A stretch of DNA of 64,000 nucleotides from Triglochin maritima (GCA_963682175.1 OY821784.1:28315621-28379620), one strand, 5' to 3'; numbered from the stretch's first letter, positions 44,904-56,730 are shown. Program-made: numbers and translations. Notes: a model not told the origin generated them from the sequence alone.

Positions 44904-46602
44904 GGTGCCTAACTCGAGCTTCATCATTGTTGCCTTAGCACCTTGTGGGTGCTACATGGTGCCACATGTGATGCTCGCATCTGGCTCCTATACTCCACAT
45001 GAATTGTGGGAATATTCTTCTTAATGCTCATTACCATGGATAATCTCATCTTGATTCCAAATCAAGGTGACTCAAGAATTATTAGTTGATCTAGATCATT
45101 TCATAACCAGTCTCATCTCTGCTCTCTATCAAAGTGCAAGAGGCGAATGCTCGTGTCAGTGAGCATTCTATAGCTTATTGTCATAATAATATTTTATGTT
45201 AGAATAATAATCAACCATAATGTACAAACAAATATAGTTGGGAAAATAAGAACTTAATTGATTCATACAAGGAAGTCAAACATGCCAGTACATCAAAGTC
45301 TGCATAAGCCAAGGGACTTCACATGACACACAAACGAGTCCTTAGCTATCTCTTTGGTAAGAGGGGCAGCTACCATACGACTAGTAGATACATGTTTTAA
45401 CACAACTTCCATTCTCGCTATAATGTCTTCCACAAAGTGGTATCTAACTTGTATATGTTTGGTTTTTCCATGATATTTGGGGTCTTTCACACAACAAAGG
45501 GCAGCCATGCTATAACAATAGACAACAATAGGCTCATCAGATGTCTCTACCAGCCCAGTATGTTGTAAGAACCTGGACAACCAAACAGCCTCCTGCACCG
45601 CGGTAGAGCATGCAACATACTCTGCCTCCATGGTAGACAGGGCTATACAAGTTTGCTTCTTGCTGGACCACGAGATGGCTCCATTTGCAAGCAAAAAAAC
45701 ATAACCAGAGGTAGACTTCCTTTCATTGATATCTTCAGCCCAATCGGCATCACTATAGCCAATTAGACGGAGGTCTGAAGCTTGGTAGCATAACATATAG
45801 TTACTCGTTCCCCTGAGGTATTTCATGATTCTCTTGACCACCTTTCAATGCTCCATGCTTGGGTTGGATTGGTATTGAATCACCATGCCCACAACAAAGC
45901 AAATATCTGACCTGGTACACATCATAGCGTACATAAGGCTTCCTACAATGCTGAAGTATGGAACCCTATTCATTTTGGCCTTCTTTCCAGAAGTCTCGGG
46001 ATGTTTATCAAGACTCATGTGCAAACCCTTCTCAACAGGTGTGTCAAATGGTTTGTATTTTTTCCATATGATATTTTTTCAAGGCATTGTTAATGTTGGT
46101 GTCTTGAGACAATCCCAGAAGTCTCTTGGACCTACTCTAACTATCTTGACACCAAGAACATTGCTTGGATCACCCATGTCCTTCATATCAAATGTAGAGG
46201 AAAACCACTCTTTAGTGGATTTCAGCAGCTTTTTTCTATTGCCAGCTATGAGTATGTCATCAACCTACAAAGTCAGAATGACAAATTTACCATTCAATCT
46301 TTTAACATACACACAATGATCTTCCTCGAGCATAGAGAATGCATTGACAGTCTAGATGCTTGTTTTAAGCCATATATGGACTTGTTGAGCTTGCACTCTT
46401 GTCCTTTGACTTCAAAACCTTGAGATTGATCCATGTAGATTTCCTCCTCTAGTTCTCCATTGAGAAAATGAGCCTTTACATCCATTTGGTAAAGTTCTAA
46501 GTTCATCTGAGCCACAATAGCTAGCAGAAGACGGATTGAGGCAAATGTAACCACTAGTGAAAAAGTTTCCCTGAAATCCACACCTTCTCTCTTGTTGTAG
46601 CC

Positions 46603-48335
46603 TAGGGGTGTCAGTGGATGTTCAAAATCTGAGAATCCGTCCACGTCCACGTCCGTATTCATTTTATCCGAGAATCCGTCATCCGTGAATCCGTATTTGT
46701 ATCTGAAACTTGATATTCGGGAACTCGCAAAGCAAATATGGATATTGATACATCCGATCCGTGTTTGAATATCTATATTACAAGATCCGTATATGTATCT
46801 GTATTCCTTTAAAATCATACTTAATATATATATATGTATATATTTATTTAAAATTTATAATTTGTATATAATTATTGATTAGTTTTAACTGAATGAGTTA
46901 ATGTTATCAATTTATATTTCATATGTAATATGAAAAATTATGTTGTTTTTATACAATTTACCCAACAAGTATATAACATCTCTTATTCCCAAAGCAAACC
47001 CTAATGACCTAACCATAACCCGTGCCACCTCCGCCTCCTCCTGTGCCACCTTCACCTACTACCATCATGCCTCGTGGTCTCCGTCCCCTCCTCCTCCTCG
47101 TCGCACCTGCCTCCTCCTTGACGGTAACCACCTCCGCCTCCTCCCGTGCCACCTCCGCTTGTTGTCGCCTCCTCCCGTCGTGCCTTGTCGTCTCCCCTCC
47201 TCCTCCTCCTCCTCGTCATCGATGCACTTGCCTCCTTCATGACGGTAACCAACTCCGCCTCTCCTGTTGGTTGGTTTCTTGTTTTTGTGTGTGGAATATA
47301 TGTGCCCAATCTAAATTGAAATTTTGTTGTTGCCCTTGTTCTCTCACCCTAATTCCACATGATTTTTATGTTCAGTTAGATTGTTCTTTGAATCAACTAA
47401 AATTGGATCTTTTTACTATGATTATTAATCTTATCAAGTTTGAGGTGTTTGTACGATTTGGGTAAGCCACAGGATCTGCTTTCTATGAACCCCAATTACA
47501 ACTTATTGTGTGGTAAAATTGTATTAGTTGGGTTAGCCCATCTCATCCTTAGTTTAGGGATAACCTGGAGATTCAACATTCATATTTTGCGTTTAATTTG
47601 AAAATTATTGTGGGTAAACAACAAAATCAGCTCTTCATATGGCATCAATATGTTGTGTTTTTTTTACCTCAGGTTGCGCTTTCTTCATGCAAAAAATTTA
47701 CTCTTTCAATTCTTGTGGTTGTTGTTTTAGACCTGACCTCTTGATAATTCTATCTTAATAATTACTTCTGCCAGAGAACTGGTTGGAAAATTTTGGTGTT
47801 GGACGTTACATTCTTTCTTTCTTTTGCAGCATGGGAGATGATTTGTCATATGTAGATGGTGCTTCTGCTCTAGTTGCTCGCACTAGAAGAAGTCTTGTTC
47901 CGAGTTCCACTAGTTGTGAAAAATGGGGATATATATGAATTTGTTATGGTTTTGTAGTCTGTAAGTCATAAAATGTTACACGTTCTTTCAGTTGTTTGTA
48001 GATGTTATTTGCCAACATTTGTGTTAGTTCTAATGTTTATAATTTATGCTTGTATTACTTTGTAACTTGTATGTATTCTTGGCAGAGTTTAAGATCAAAC
48101 CTTCGAATTATGGATTTTAATGAAATTTATGAATTTGATTATTACCTAAAAACAAGAATTCGGATTAGATTTTAGAATCCGGATGTTTTCATTTGGATGT
48201 TGTATTTGGATGTTACTGTTCGGATATGGATAATATCCGTATTCGATCCGGATCTGGTTGGATATAGATCCGGATGTAAAAATATTTCCCGGTTTGGATA
48301 CAGATGTTGGCATATTTGATCCGTTGACACCCCTA
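46603..48335. mobile_element. hAT element inserted in the Copia RT
   Basis: Termini are TAGGGGTGTCAGTGGAT and, inverted, TAGGGGTGTCAACGGAT. The 8-bp duplication is TTGTAGCC versus GTGTAGCC (seven of eight, sharing TGTAGCC). The host RT frame (VAKGY/YN) resumes across it. Subterminal regions repeat ATCCGTATCCG-like motifs. The 1.73 kb body has a GC-rich CCTCC repeat zone (47020-47250) and a tract near 47830-47935 that could be exonic (DLSYVDGASALVARTRRSL), but no transposase is recognised, so it appears non-autonomous. Confidence 0.82.
47020..47250. repeat. GC-rich CCTCCTCC/GTGCCACCTCCGCCTCC repeat zone
   Basis: Imperfect repeats of about 100 bp containing GTGCCACCTCCGCCTCCTCC occur twice. 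Both strands are open over this zone because of low complexity; the Pro-rich and Gly-rich frames are not treated as genes. Confidence 0.55.
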
Positions 48336-48359
48336 GTGTAGCCTTTTGCAACCAATCTA

Positions 48360-49100
48360 CACTATTAGAAAGATAGGCTACACCGACGGATATATATCCG
48401 TTGGTGAGAAATCTGTCAGTGTAGAGCACTATCCACTGACGGGGAAACACATTCCATTGGTGTAGAACTCCACTGACGGGTGGGAAAATTAACACCGACA
48501 GATATCTACCATTGCTTAATATTTTCGCAGTATGCGTTGGTCAATTGGTCTACACTGTAGATATATACTATTAGTGTATATTTTTGACAACACAATTCAC
48601 TGGAAAATGAAATTTCTTGCGGGAAAAAACACTCAGATGGCTATGATTTACTACACTGACGGATATAACTGTCGGCATAGAGTTTGAAAATAAGTTCAAC
48701 TCTATTGCTATAAACTACACCGACATATACACTTATATACACTGACCGATATATCCGTCGCACGATTAGTAAAGATTACATTGCTATAAACTATAAAGAT
48801 TACTTTTGGCACGATAATTCCTACCAAAAAATTTCACTTGCTTCCGTTGTTTCGTACAACACTGATAGATCTATACGCCGGTCTAGGTTACACCGACCAA
48901 GCCCTTCTCCAACGGCTGCTGAACCTACACCAACGGATAGGTGTTGTTAGAGCTAATTATCTGTTACATACACCAAAGGATAGTGTCTGTCGGTGTTAGT
49001 CTACAAACGTCAGTACTATCACCGACGGATATTGGTTGTTGGTGTTCGTATTTTCCAGAACCCAAAAGAGTTTGTTTGCTCTTTGGGGTTCCGGGATTCT
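48360..49100 (+). mobile_element. CACTA element terminus with CCGACGGATAT subterminal repeats
   Basis: The sequence begins CACTATTAGAAAGATAGG directly beside the Copia RT codons. It is followed by many copies of CACCGACGGATAT / ATATCCGTCGGTGTA in both orientations to about 49050, then by AT-rich DNA and a G-rich leader-like tract. The opposite terminus was not found, so its extent is uncertain. It probably interrupted the same Copia RT that the hAT did. Confidence 0.65.
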
Positions 49101-49609
49101 CTATTCATTCCTCAAACATTCATACACATCATTCAATAAGTATTGATACGTCCAATTCAATCATTATTCAACAACAACCATTCATAGACATGCAACTCTT
49201 TCAACAATAATTCAAACAATCTAAACACAAAAGTTATATATATTAACTTATCTACAAACAAACAAGTTTTAATTTCATTACAGTTACCATCTGAATTCAG
49301 TAAGCACTACAATAGTGTTTAATCAAAAAAACTAACAGAAAACATAAAACACTAAGTTACTAAACATCTCGTATCGGCTCCGCCATATGGATCATCATCA
49401 TTATCTCGACTTGGCCGTGGATTTGGCGTACCAAAATTCCGCAGGATTAAAACAATCAAAATAATCAAATTCAAACTATATTCAAACCAAAATAAATAAT
49501 CTAAATCTATCTTAACAATTACATCTTATTGTTCATCTAAAATCATAACTAAATTACTTTATCAAAACAATATAAATTTAAAACATCCAAATTATAATAT
49601 AAATACTTT

Positions 49610-50190
49610 TTTGGGGCTGGGGGGCGAGTTTGGGCTTGGGTTTGGGACTGGGGGTCAAGTTTGGGTTTGGGACTGAGGGTGCCATTTAGGGACGGGTTTG
49701 GGGCTAAGGTCAAGTTTCGGATCGGGTTTAGGGTTGGGCCTCACATTTGGGTACAAGTTTGGGGTTGGAGTCTCGTTTGGGGACGGGTTTGGGGTTGGGC
49801 GTCGCATTTGGGAAGAGGAGGGGTCGGGGAAGTGGTTTTGGAAAAAGAAAGGGTCGGGTTTGGGTCGGTTTGGCTGCTTGAAGGAGAGGAAGGTGGCATC
49901 GTGGTGGGGTTTAGGGGCTGGGGTCGCATAGGAAGTGGGAGGTGGGAGGTTCGGGTTAGGGTCATGTTGGAAGTGGGAGGTTCAAGGAAGACAAGACATG
50001 AAGGGGAGCGGAGAGTTTGGGTTTAGGGCTAGCAGAGGATCGACAGGGAACAACACGGGGTGGGTGGGCTCGAGTTCGAGGAAGACGAGAGAGATGCTTA
50101 CAGTGAGAGGGATCGACGGTGTGGGGAAGCGGAAGCGAGGGGTTGACGACGTAGGGAGGTGGCGGCGGGTAAGGGTTTTATTTTGACTTA
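49610..50190 (+). repeat. G-rich low-complexity tract (GGGTTTGGG-like)
   Basis: Degenerate repeats of GGGTTTGGGGxTGGG run for about 350 bp, then purine-rich GC-rich DNA. By comparison with 890-1030 this may be the leader of the CACTA transcript on the opposite strand. Many runs of three or more G make it a G-quadruplex candidate. Open frames here are compositional. Confidence 0.5.
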
Positions 50191-50199
50191 GTCTACCGA

Positions 50200-51039
50200 A
50201 CCAGACTAAACTAGTCTACACAAGACTTTAGCATATAACATGGGAACTTTCATAAACCTCACATATGACATGTCAATATTAGGCAATAAAGTCTACGTTT
50301 ACCGGGCAATATCAATCACCACATGTTATAATCAATCTTCCAATGATAAAAAAGGGTGAACGTGATAAAACATTATCAATTCTATAATTTATCACTACTC
50401 CATTATAATCATGCTTGTTATATATGGAAATAAATAAATAGGAATTGTAACCAATTACCGAAAAAGTAATGATAATAACCATTCATTGCATCACATATAT
50501 ATGAACAAGCTGGAGATGTTTCATTCCAAACTAATGCACATGAGAGGAAAAAAACTAGGCTGACGTGAGCATCAACTAAAGGGAATATATATAGAATGCA
50601 CATATATATATATATATATATACCATATTGAATGCATGTATAATATTATGCATCAATGCATCATATCCAAGACATGAAGTCATAGAACCCAATCAGAACA
50701 TGTTTCCTTTCTTCTATCAACATGTACATGTTCAAAAAAAAGAAGATAAACTTCATCAAATGAAACGAAAAACAACATGTAAACATGCTGGATGAGATAA
50801 CGCAACATCCCAAAAAAAATATAATTTGTTCTTTAAAATCAAGACAAAATTAATTGTATAATAGCAACATGAACGTGCATGTGAGCCAAAAGAAACACAT
50901 AGGAACGCAGCAACAATTATCCATGTTGATCAATGTTGGTCATAGAACATCAATCTCTAAGGCTTACGTTTTTTAATAAGAACATCAAACAAAATGATCT
51001 TAATCATAAAAGAAGATTTGATTCGAAAGCAACCGAGAT
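50200..51039. other. Copia internal DNA without recognised coding
   Basis: AT-rich, with a (TA)n tract near 50606-50622. Gag would be expected here, but no gag motif is visible. Confidence 0.4.
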
Positions 51040-51052
51040 GGTTCTAGTACCA
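51040..51052 (-). other. Decayed tRNA-Met primer-binding site
   Basis: Minus strand TGGTACTAGAACC differs at three positions from TGGTATCAGAGCC and abuts the 5' LTR. Confidence 0.6.
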
Positions 51053-51053
51053 A

Positions 51054-51402
51054 TGTTGGTAAACGTGATTTACCCTACAGGATCGAAAATACCTCTTCAA
51101 GATCTGAACCCTGGCAGCAGAAGATGAATCGAGCGTTCTCCTTATAGAGTCTTTCTTCTTCTACCGGGCCAGTCTCCAACTCTCTTGGAGGAGGAGCGCA
51201 ATTCCACGAACCAAGTGTTCTTCGGGTGGTGCATGTGCGACAAAAAAGTGGAGGTGGACACTAGGGTTAGGTTTTTTGATCTCTTGGAATTGGAGGCCCT
51301 ACACTATATTTATATGTGGACTTCTCGTAACCTCTAATTTTCATGGCCAATACTGACACACCATGTGTCAATTCCTTAGGCAAATATTAACTTAATCTAA
51401 TA
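51054..51402 (-). mobile_element. 5' LTR of the nested Copia
   Basis: The LTR is 349 bp, plus strand TGTTGGTAAACG to ATCTAATA, next to the ATAAG duplication at 51403-51407. Confidence 0.75.
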
Positions 51403-51494
51403 ATAAGAAAAGATAAGAAAATACAACGAAAAATGGGAACAATTAACCACACAACTAACTACAAGCAACGCAAAACAAAGAGAACAACCAACTA

Positions 51495-51930
51495 ATTAGA
51501 CACTAAAACTATGTAGGAGGATGTACTTAGGAGATCTTCAGTTGATTAATTAATGCCTCTAGAAATGCATCCAAATGAGTCAAGCTCCAAGCGTGGGAGG
51601 CCGGAGGCCATGTTGCTTTTTAGGAGGTCAAAGAGTATCTGACAATCATAATTGGAAAAGGTTTTATTTTCAATATTAGAACAAAAAATCTAAACTCCTC
51701 ATTAGAGTTCCATAAGAACATCGTTACCATAACCACCACAAGTAAAGAAAATTCAAGGGACAATAGTAGTAGATCCAATACCTTGACGAATCTTAGAATC
51801 AGATGTAGGGTTGTAAATGAGACGGGTCAAATCCATCAACCCACAAAAATCGACTCAGTGGATCCAGGTTAGGGTTGCAATTTACTCAGTGGATCAGTTT
51901 AGAAAATAAAACCTGCTAATCCGCCACTAC
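51495..51930. repeat. Paralogous segment, copy 2, second half
   Basis: Matches 17840-18290 (for example GCATCCAAATGAGTCAAGCTCC). From about 51807 it includes TAGGGTTGTAAATGAGACGGG, hAT-terminus-like, as does copy 1 near 18145. The small element end may therefore predate the duplication. Confidence 0.65.
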
Positions 51931-52434
51931 TTCCTTAGTTGATAGGGTTAGTGTCGAGGAAAAACTCAAACACGTTAACCCGCCAAATGGTTAAAATAAA
52001 ATAATAACAAATATTAATAATATTATATACACATATAGATATATAATCTAACTTATCACTCAATAAACTTATTGTTTGACTTATTATTAATTCATAATCA
52101 ACCAAATTATTACTTAATCTGAACCTCCCAAGTCCCAACCCAAAATATAAATTATTAACTTACTTTTTTTTATATAGTTGTTTTAAAAAAATCAGTATTT
52201 TAATTTTTTTAAATTAAAACCCACCAACCCGTTCCACAACCAACTATAATTTGAAGTAACATGTAAGAAGAAGAACCTCCTCTCTGACTGATGAGGGTGA
52301 GCAATTAGAAAATTTTCTTTGCAAGAGACATGAGGTAAATGTGATGGTCTTTCTAAATGGAGAAAGGCGAAAGTGAGTAGAAACCACCGGACTACCCGTG
52401 TTATCACTATGTATACATTTTCCAGTAATGGTGG
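51931..52434. other. AT-rich stretch, no gene recognised
   Basis: Contains short open frames only. ACCCACCAACCCG near 52210 could be the inner side of a small hAT-like terminus. Confidence 0.35.
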
Positions 52435-53983
52435 TGATTGATTCAATTATAATACCGCAAGTGCATAGCCAAAATGAAGCGATGGCAAGTACGGGTCGAG
52501 TCCACAGGGAACGCGTGTGAGTCGAAATCCACAATACTCGAGTGCGAAAAGAAGAGAGAAAAATGAGGTCGGATTACACTATAATGCGTATAAAACTAGA
52601 AAACAAACGATAAAAATAAACCCCTTTGGGGGTAGAGAAAGAATTCGGAAATGAAAATATGTGTACGTGTGTGTGTTCATTTGTGCTCATCACAACATGT
52701 AATACATGAAATCCATAAATTCAAATCCAACTTTGCCTCCACATGAAATAAGATAAAGCATTATCATTAAAACATACAAGACAATAATTGAAATGAAGCT
52801 AATATGGGCACATGCATAATGACCAAACCCCTATGTCTGCACATGAAATAAGATTTAACACAATCATTAAAACATACAAGACATTAATTAGCATGATGCC
52901 AACATGAGCACATGCATGCACGTATGTCATGTTTCCTTATTCCCCACCATCTTTATCCTCACCTCATCATTCCCCAAAAATAGGTCCACTTATCTAAGCA
53001 TGTGCGAAGCATCACCCAAGAGCATTAGCACATCAAAGATAAGAGCGAAAATCTCATTAGATGGTTATGGAACTCATGTGAAGTTCAAAGGTTAGGATTA
53101 AGACACACTTAATACATCACATAATCACATCACCTTCTTCTCCACCCCCCAATGGGGATGGACTATTCCCTACTCATCTCTAAACTCAAGAAAGCATAAA
53201 AACACCAAAACCATAATGGAAAACTAGATTAAACAAAGAACAAACATAAAGGAAATTGCATCAAATTTAAGGCATCAATATAAAGAACAAGAACTAAACT
53301 ATATTGAAATGAAACATTACAAGGTTGCTCCTCTTCTCCTCCTCCTCTACACTACTAAACAAGAAATAAAACCTACTCTAGTAATCAAGAAAGGAAACTA
53401 ACCTAAGGAGGAGAGGGAGGAAGGAGAAGAAAGGAGGCATTACAAGTGTATTTATTGAAATTAGAGGGTTTGGATGGATCTGGGTGCAATCGAACGGTTC
53501 TAGATCCGATTTGGAGGTTGCATATTTCTTTAACCCGACCCACCGCCGAAATGGAGCTTAAACGGAGCCGACACATCTGCCAATGGTGGATCACAATCCC
53601 GCTGGCGGATCCAATGGCTCCGATCAGCCTCAAAGGTCGCCAACGGTTTACGTTTGGTCCATAGGCTCGAGCTGATTTGTTTTAGTTGTTGATTTACTCC
53701 GCAAGTTATGGACTTTTGTGGCACAAAATATTTCTGTACACTTTGGTCCCTCTGGGTTTTCACTTGGGTCCCTCTGCGCTTTCAGTCTAATCCTTGGGCA
53801 TTACAAATATGTCCTAAAGCCTTCCAAATCAGTCCATTCTTCTTGTTTTTATGTCCTTCCTCTTCCTTTCTCTTCTTTATTGTCTAAACTCTAAAACACA
53901 TCAAACAAACACTCGAGTAGCAAAAATATGGGGTAAAATAAAGGATATATAACATGAATGAATGTATGATATACTACTAATCA
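52435..53983 (-). mobile_element. Solo Gypsy LTR of the TGATTGAT group
   Basis: Plus strand TGATTGATTCAATTATAATACC to CTACTAATCA, 1549 bp. Flanks GGTGG (52430-52434) and GGTGA (53984-53988) are a 5-bp duplication with one change. The conserved GGCAAGTACGGGTCGAGTCC block and the CCCAATGGGGATGGA region are present. Palindrome modules are reduced to GCCAATGGTGG and GCTGGCGGATCCAATGG near 53578-53615. There is no internal region. Confidence 0.75.
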
Positions 53984-53988
53984 GGTGA

Positions 53989-54315
53989 TGACTAACAAGT
54001 CGTATGCCAACCGAGACAAATTCAGTAGGTAGTAGACTTTTTTAGTTTAGAATAATCAAGATCAAGATTTATGCCCAAGTGAAGTGGATTTATTGCCTTA
54101 TGGTTGATCAAAGCAAAGTTGATGAAACTTTAAAACAAACATTTTCTGAATTATGACGGTGTTATCATATGATTTATTGATCATTAATCTTGATTTTATG
54201 GGTTGAAGTTTAAAAAAATTAAATATTGTGTACTATGTTTATGACCGATGATGGAAATCATGAACTGAAATTTTTTCATTATTTTCTTACTAATACTATT
54301 AAGGCGTACAAGTAA
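53989..54315. other. AT-rich spacer, no gene recognised
   Basis: Nothing is supported here beyond flanking sequence between two insertions. Confidence 0.4.
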
Positions 54316-54323
54316 CCTACGAG

Positions 54324-55127
54324 TAGGGGTGTAATCGATCTCTAAACGAGTGATCCGAGCCTGCTCAAGATCGGCTCGTTAAGGGTTTCGAGCGGAAAAT
54401 TCTGCTCGTGCTCGGTTCGACCTGCACACGACCGGCTCGTTAACCTAAACCCTTTTTTTGGTATTGAATTCCTAATAATGTTGTCCTAACAAGTAAATTA
54501 TAAGATTACTTAAGACAAATATAATAATAGTTACTAACACAATTTTAAAATTAACACATAAAATAAAACACAATCTTATAAATTATACGACGACATCAAC
54601 ATCTTATAAATAAGATTATACACTTAGATCAAACAAAATCAACACAATATTAAAATCAAACACAATCTGCTAAATTATAGGACAACTCACAACATCAACA
54701 TCTTATAAATAAGATAATCCACCTGACCCAAATCTTAATTTATTTGAACTTTTAGTGTAGAAAAGAATGCGAAAAAGAAGAAAAAAATAATAATAATGGA
54801 AAAACGAAAAGTTTAGGAGTAATAAGGTTTTGATTCTTATGAGTATTTTGGTTTGGTTTGTTAAATTGATTGTTGGGTTTGGTAAATTAGTTTCTTAAAT
54901 GAGTTTAACACTTTACCGATTGGGTAATTGGATAAAATATTCAGGTTGATCAAATAATTGGATATAATAATTAGGTTCCGAGTGATAATGGAGCGAGCAC
55001 CGAGCGAGCGGGGTCTGCTCGTGATCGGCTCGTTACTAACCGATCCGAGCAATTTCGAGCAAAATCAGAGTAAAATCGAGTGAACATCGAGCGATCTATC
55101 GATCCCGAGCAGAACTTGACAGCCCTT
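54324..55127. mobile_element. Short non-autonomous hAT-like element
   Basis: The left end is TAGGGGTGTAATCGATC and the right end (inverted) is AAGGGCTGTCAAG. The 8-bp flanks are CCTACGAG (54316-54323) and CCTACGAC (55128-55135). Subterminal repeats of GAGC/CGAGC (for example GATCGGCTCGTTA on both sides) surround an AT-rich core with no coding capacity. The imperfect duplication and terminus suggest an old copy. Confidence 0.65.
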
Positions 55128-55135
55128 CCTACGAC

Positions 55136-55808
55136 AACGGTGGATTGTTTATCTGGAGCCTTGTTAAGCACTGGATAAGCCGTCTATTTTGGAACAAAAA
55201 CGTAATATTAAATTAGAATATGAAATCTTCGAGTTAATTTATACACGTCTGCCTCCTCAAAGAAAATATCCGGATTAGTGTGGAACATTTTTAAATGTTG
55301 AATTATAAAGGAACATTGATGTTTCACATACTAGCAACACGTGAATATTTCTTGTAAATTTTTATTTCATGAAACATTTGTTTCCCATGATACCTAAAGG
55401 CTAAAGTACTAATTATAACTACGAGACAAAATGAACACTATGGAAACTATGGACTTCAAATATAATGAATTTTTTAAAATCATACGTAATGCCCTTACTT
55501 AATTCCCTCCACCAAATGTCAAGTTGCAAATTGAAGACAAATAGATCTCGTTAGGGTGGTATGTGTGTGACATCTACACAAATGTAAGCATTTTGATATG
55601 ATTTTATGTTTGTGAATGTGTCATAAAAGTGACAATAATTATACTAAATATCCTAAAATCAAAATAAATTCAATATCCTCCAATAGATTATAATATCTTG
55701 TATAGTCTTTGAAGTAATTAATCATTTGTGTACTAATTAGCTTGAATAATTTATTGATTGGGCACACATTTCATGTTTTTCTAATGCCAAAACAGAAAAT
55801 TAAAGCCT
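55136..55808. other. AT-rich spacer, no gene recognised
   Basis: No motif or repeat was identified between the hAT-like element and the Copia. Confidence 0.4.
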
Positions 55809-56191
55809 GAATATGTTGACTTTTGGCCTTAATCTATGTTTTGATGATTTAATCAACCTAATCTTAAATATAATCAATGTAGAGTAGCAAACTATGCATA
55901 GCATATCTATTGTATTGTGCTAAATTCTATAGGTGATCAAGACTCAAGGAAGAAATGATTCAAGTCAAGACATGTAATCAAAGCTCACTTGAAGACATGT
56001 AATTTTTTATTTCTTTTGAATCTTAGGAACATTGTGTAATTGAGCGTACAAGAGTAAAGAACCAATCAAACACACACTAGGTTCCTTAGAGAAGTCATAC
56101 ACAAAATCTCATAACATTTGGACTTCAATAGGTCACCTAAAACTTAGACCGAAAATCACTAAACCTATACCTAAGCTTTCTCAGCTAAATC

Positions 56192-56640
56192 GGTCGACCG
56201 AAACAAGTTTTCTGTTCGACCGGTTTGGTCCGTTTATTCTGTTATAACAAATAGTGATTTACCGGTCGACCGTTGCAAGCCTTTTGTTCGACCATCTATG
56301 CTTGTCAAGTGACTGTTGGACTTGTCTTATTCTACAACGGTCGGATTTCCTAAACCCCAGAATTCAAGTGTTCATTGGTTGACCGTATACCTAGTTTTGA
56401 TCGACTGAACATTAGTGTTTTCTCAAACCCCAAACTGTCTCTTAGTTTTTGGTCGAACGTTGCCATGAAACTGGTCGACCGAACCTTGACTTTGTCTTGA
56501 ACAGAGAAGTGCCTGAATATTTCCGGTCGAACTGACCTTTCGCTTAGTTCGATCGATCCCCAATTACCGTTCACTTAAGTGAACATAAGTTATAGCCAGA
56601 TTTGGTCGACCGGTAAGCCCAATTTGGTCGACCAAATTTG
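56192..56640. promoter_or_regulatory. GGTCGACCG palindrome cluster, 90-540 bp upstream of TATA
   Basis: Four exact and many degenerate copies (TTCGACCG, GGTCGAAC) are spread through U3, in the same positions relative to the TATA box as in the sister LTRs. Confidence 0.6.
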
Positions 56641-56730
56641 TTCTGAACTATGACCTGCACTTCACTGTTTTGTATTTCTTACACAATCACTTACCTCTTT
56701 AGTCACAATGGCTATAACCTTCCTAGAGCT

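Larger units (their letters stand above)
45293..48355 (-). pseudogene. Copia RT/RNase H relic, split by a hAT element
   Basis: Minus-strand order is as follows. LVAKGY lies at 48336-48355, then resumes after the hAT insertion as GYNKREGVDFRETFSLV. Next come YQMDVKAHFLNGELEEEIYM and SIYGLKQASRL (46360-46600), and VDDILIA near 46250, where the preceding Tyr codon is a TAG stop at 46265-46267. Then come SLMYAMMCTRSDICFVVG and RNase H with IMKYLRGTSNYMLCY, YSDADWAED, STMEAEYVA and GKTKHIQVRYHFVED, to the end at 45293. The RNase H position usually read as CDS/CDN is CYS, so a catalytic Asp is missing. Several frameshifts occur between 45841 and 46360. Confidence 0.88.
43752..51402 (-). mobile_element. 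Ty1/copia element carrying nested hAT and CACTA insertions
   Basis: Short direct LTRs (43752-44098 and 51054-51402) both start TGTTG.TAAA.A on the plus strand, with exact 5-bp duplication ATAAG (43747-43751 and 51403-51407). A decayed tRNA-Met primer site is at 51040-51052. The only recognisable coding DNA is RT/RNase H at 45293-46602, with a few more RT codons at 48336-48355. Gag, protease and integrase are not found. The right LTR in minus sense begins TATTAGATTAAG, again TA...CA. The element separates the two halves of paralogous segment copy 2. Confidence 0.75.

Noticed and set aside
47022..47465. Pro-rich open frame and its Gly-rich antisense
   Set aside because: Both strands are open because of CCTCC low-complexity repeats inside a hAT element.
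48360..49315. A complete small CACTA ending at CAATAGTG near 49314
   Set aside because: The inverted end matches for only seven bases, and the flanks CTA and TTT differ.
49661..50186. Gly/Val-rich open frames in several phases
   Set aside because: They arise from the GGGTTTGGG repeats; all phases are open and none carries a domain.
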